NCBI GenBank assembly: GCA_017633865.1
Contig: JAGBOM010000332.1
Coordinates: forward strand, 1 to 5,111
Direction: 5' to 3'
DNA length: 5,111 nt
Origin: Opitutales bacterium
GTDB lineage: Bacteria > Verrucomicrobiota > Verrucomicrobiia > Opitutales > Intestinicryptomonadaceae
Positions 4,462 to 5,111 of this stretch are shown in pieces; position 1 is the first letter of the stretch; each line of letters begins with the position of its first letter. Both the position numbers and the translations under genes were made by a program. The notes under the pieces are model-generated. The model had not been told where the DNA came from. It made no database searches and saw only the letters and a program-made list of their open reading frames with translations.

Positions 4462-5111
4462 ATGAAAAAGCTTGTCATAGCCGAAAAGCCGAGCGTCGCC
4501 GCCGACATCGCGAAGGTGCTCGGCAGGGCGAAGAAACACGACGACTGCTACGAGAACGAGGAGTACGTAATATCCTCCGCGCTCGGGCACCTCATTGAGC
4601 TTCCGATGCCCGCGGATATCGACAAGAAATACGCCCGCTGGGGGCTGTCGAACCTGCCGATTCTCCCCGAAAAATTCGAGCTTAAGCCGATAGATAAGAC
4701 CAAAAAGAAGTTTTTGGAGCTCAAAAAGCTTTTGGCCAGAAAAGACATCGCAGAGGTCATAAACGCCTGCGACGCCGGCAGGGAGGGCGAGCTGATTTTC
4801 ACTTACATATACGAAGTCGCAAAAAGCAAGCTGCCGCGCAAAAGGCTTTGGATGTCGAGCATGACGCCCGAGTCGATACGGCAGGCCTTCGAGAACCTGA
4901 AGGAGCAAAGCGAGATGGAGTCGCTCCAAGACGCGGCCCGCTGCCGGAGCGAATCGGACTGGATTATAGGCATGAACGGCTCAAGAGCCGTCACAAGCAG
5001 AATGTTCGGCGCAAAGAGCAAGGCCACGGCGAGCGTCGGCAGAGTCCAGACGCCTACCCTCGCGATGATTGTCGAGCGCGAGCGCGAAATCGCGGAATTC
5101 AAGCCCAGGGA
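4462..5111 (+). CDS. topB: Type IA DNA topoisomerase (TopB-like), N-terminal part
   Basis: Cuts and rejoins one DNA strand to relax or decatenate DNA. The window holds 216 codons and then ends, so the gene is partial here. The TOPRIM domain is complete: LVIAEKPSVAADIAKVLG with catalytic Glu8, SSALGHLIEL (38-47), and NACDAGREGELIF (101-113) with the metal-binding Asp104 and Glu108/Glu110. The DAGREGE form of the acidic motif, rather than DPDREGE, is typical of TopB-type enzymes. ARCRSESDWIIGMNGSRA and SVGRVQTPTLAMIVERERE (191-209) open the core domain. The catalytic tyrosine, expected further on in a YPRTDS-type motif, lies outside the window. The ATG is chosen because it gives the canonical MKKLVIAEKPS start; no Shine-Dalgarno is visible. 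Probably co-transcribed with panD and the aminotransferase gene. TopB against a TopA variant cannot be settled without the C-terminus. Confidence 0.92.
   Translation, partial: MKKLVIAEKPSVAADIAKVLGRAKKHDDCYENEEYVISSALGHLIELPMPADIDKKYARWGLSNLPILPEKFELKPIDKTKKKFLELKKLLARKDIAEVINACDAGREGELIFTYIYEVAKSKLPRKRLWMSSMTPESIRQAFENLKEQSEMESLQDAARCRSESDWIIGMNGSRAVTSRMFGAKSKATASVGRVQTPTLAMIVEREREIAEFKPR

Noticed and set aside
4219..4929. Long minus-strand open frame of 236 codons
   Set aside because: It lies antisense across the ends of two well-identified genes (aminotransferase and topoisomerase). The translation has no family features and reflects the GC-rich codon pattern of the plus strand.

Overview
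The window looks like a bacterial chromosome fragment from a Gram-negative lineage. The housekeeping proteins on the right, especially the type IA topoisomerase N-terminus, recall what I remember of Verrucomicrobiota/PVC homologues. The core genes also start without a Shine-Dalgarno sequence, as is common in that group and in Bacteroidota. The taxonomic call is an inference from memory and is tentative.

Layout: (1) Positions 1-332 hold no gene. Positions 1-198 carry two imperfect copies of a structured element with an exact 109-nt offset. Each copy has three hairpins in the same order and spacing, with compensatory base changes in the stems; the second hairpin of copy 1 is also a good Rho-independent terminator. 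The rest is AT-rich and contains a perfect TTGACA box. (2) Positions 339-1316 (+) encode an exported protein with Sel1-like repeats. (3) Positions 1313-2617 (-) encode a 434-residue protein with an HEIAH zinc-protease motif in an M35-like domain, a PAGTHEGGQW linker and an unidentified C-terminal region. These two genes are convergent and their stop codons overlap in the palindrome TTAA. (4) Positions 2618-2961 form a gene-free gap with a perfect 10-bp hairpin next to the protease start, a degenerate direct repeat, other small palindromes, an isolated strong Shine-Dalgarno with a 5-codon ORF, and a possible promoter. (5) Positions 2962-5111 (+) hold a tight, GC-richer gene series: panD (aspartate 1-decarboxylase), a class V PLP aminotransferase and the start of a type IA topoisomerase (TopB-like), cut by the window edge. 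The gaps are only 18 and 24 nt, so the three are probably co-transcribed.

How it fits together: the right half is core metabolism (beta-alanine for pantothenate/CoA, amino-group transfer) plus DNA topology. The left half is AT-rich, accessory-looking DNA whose two proteins could form an effector/antagonist pair: a cytoplasmic metalloprotease-type protein carrying a linker known from phage and polymorphic-toxin proteins, facing an exported repeat protein. That pairing is a hypothesis. The most unusual non-coding signal is the covarying 109-nt tandem element at the left edge, which probably continues beyond the window.
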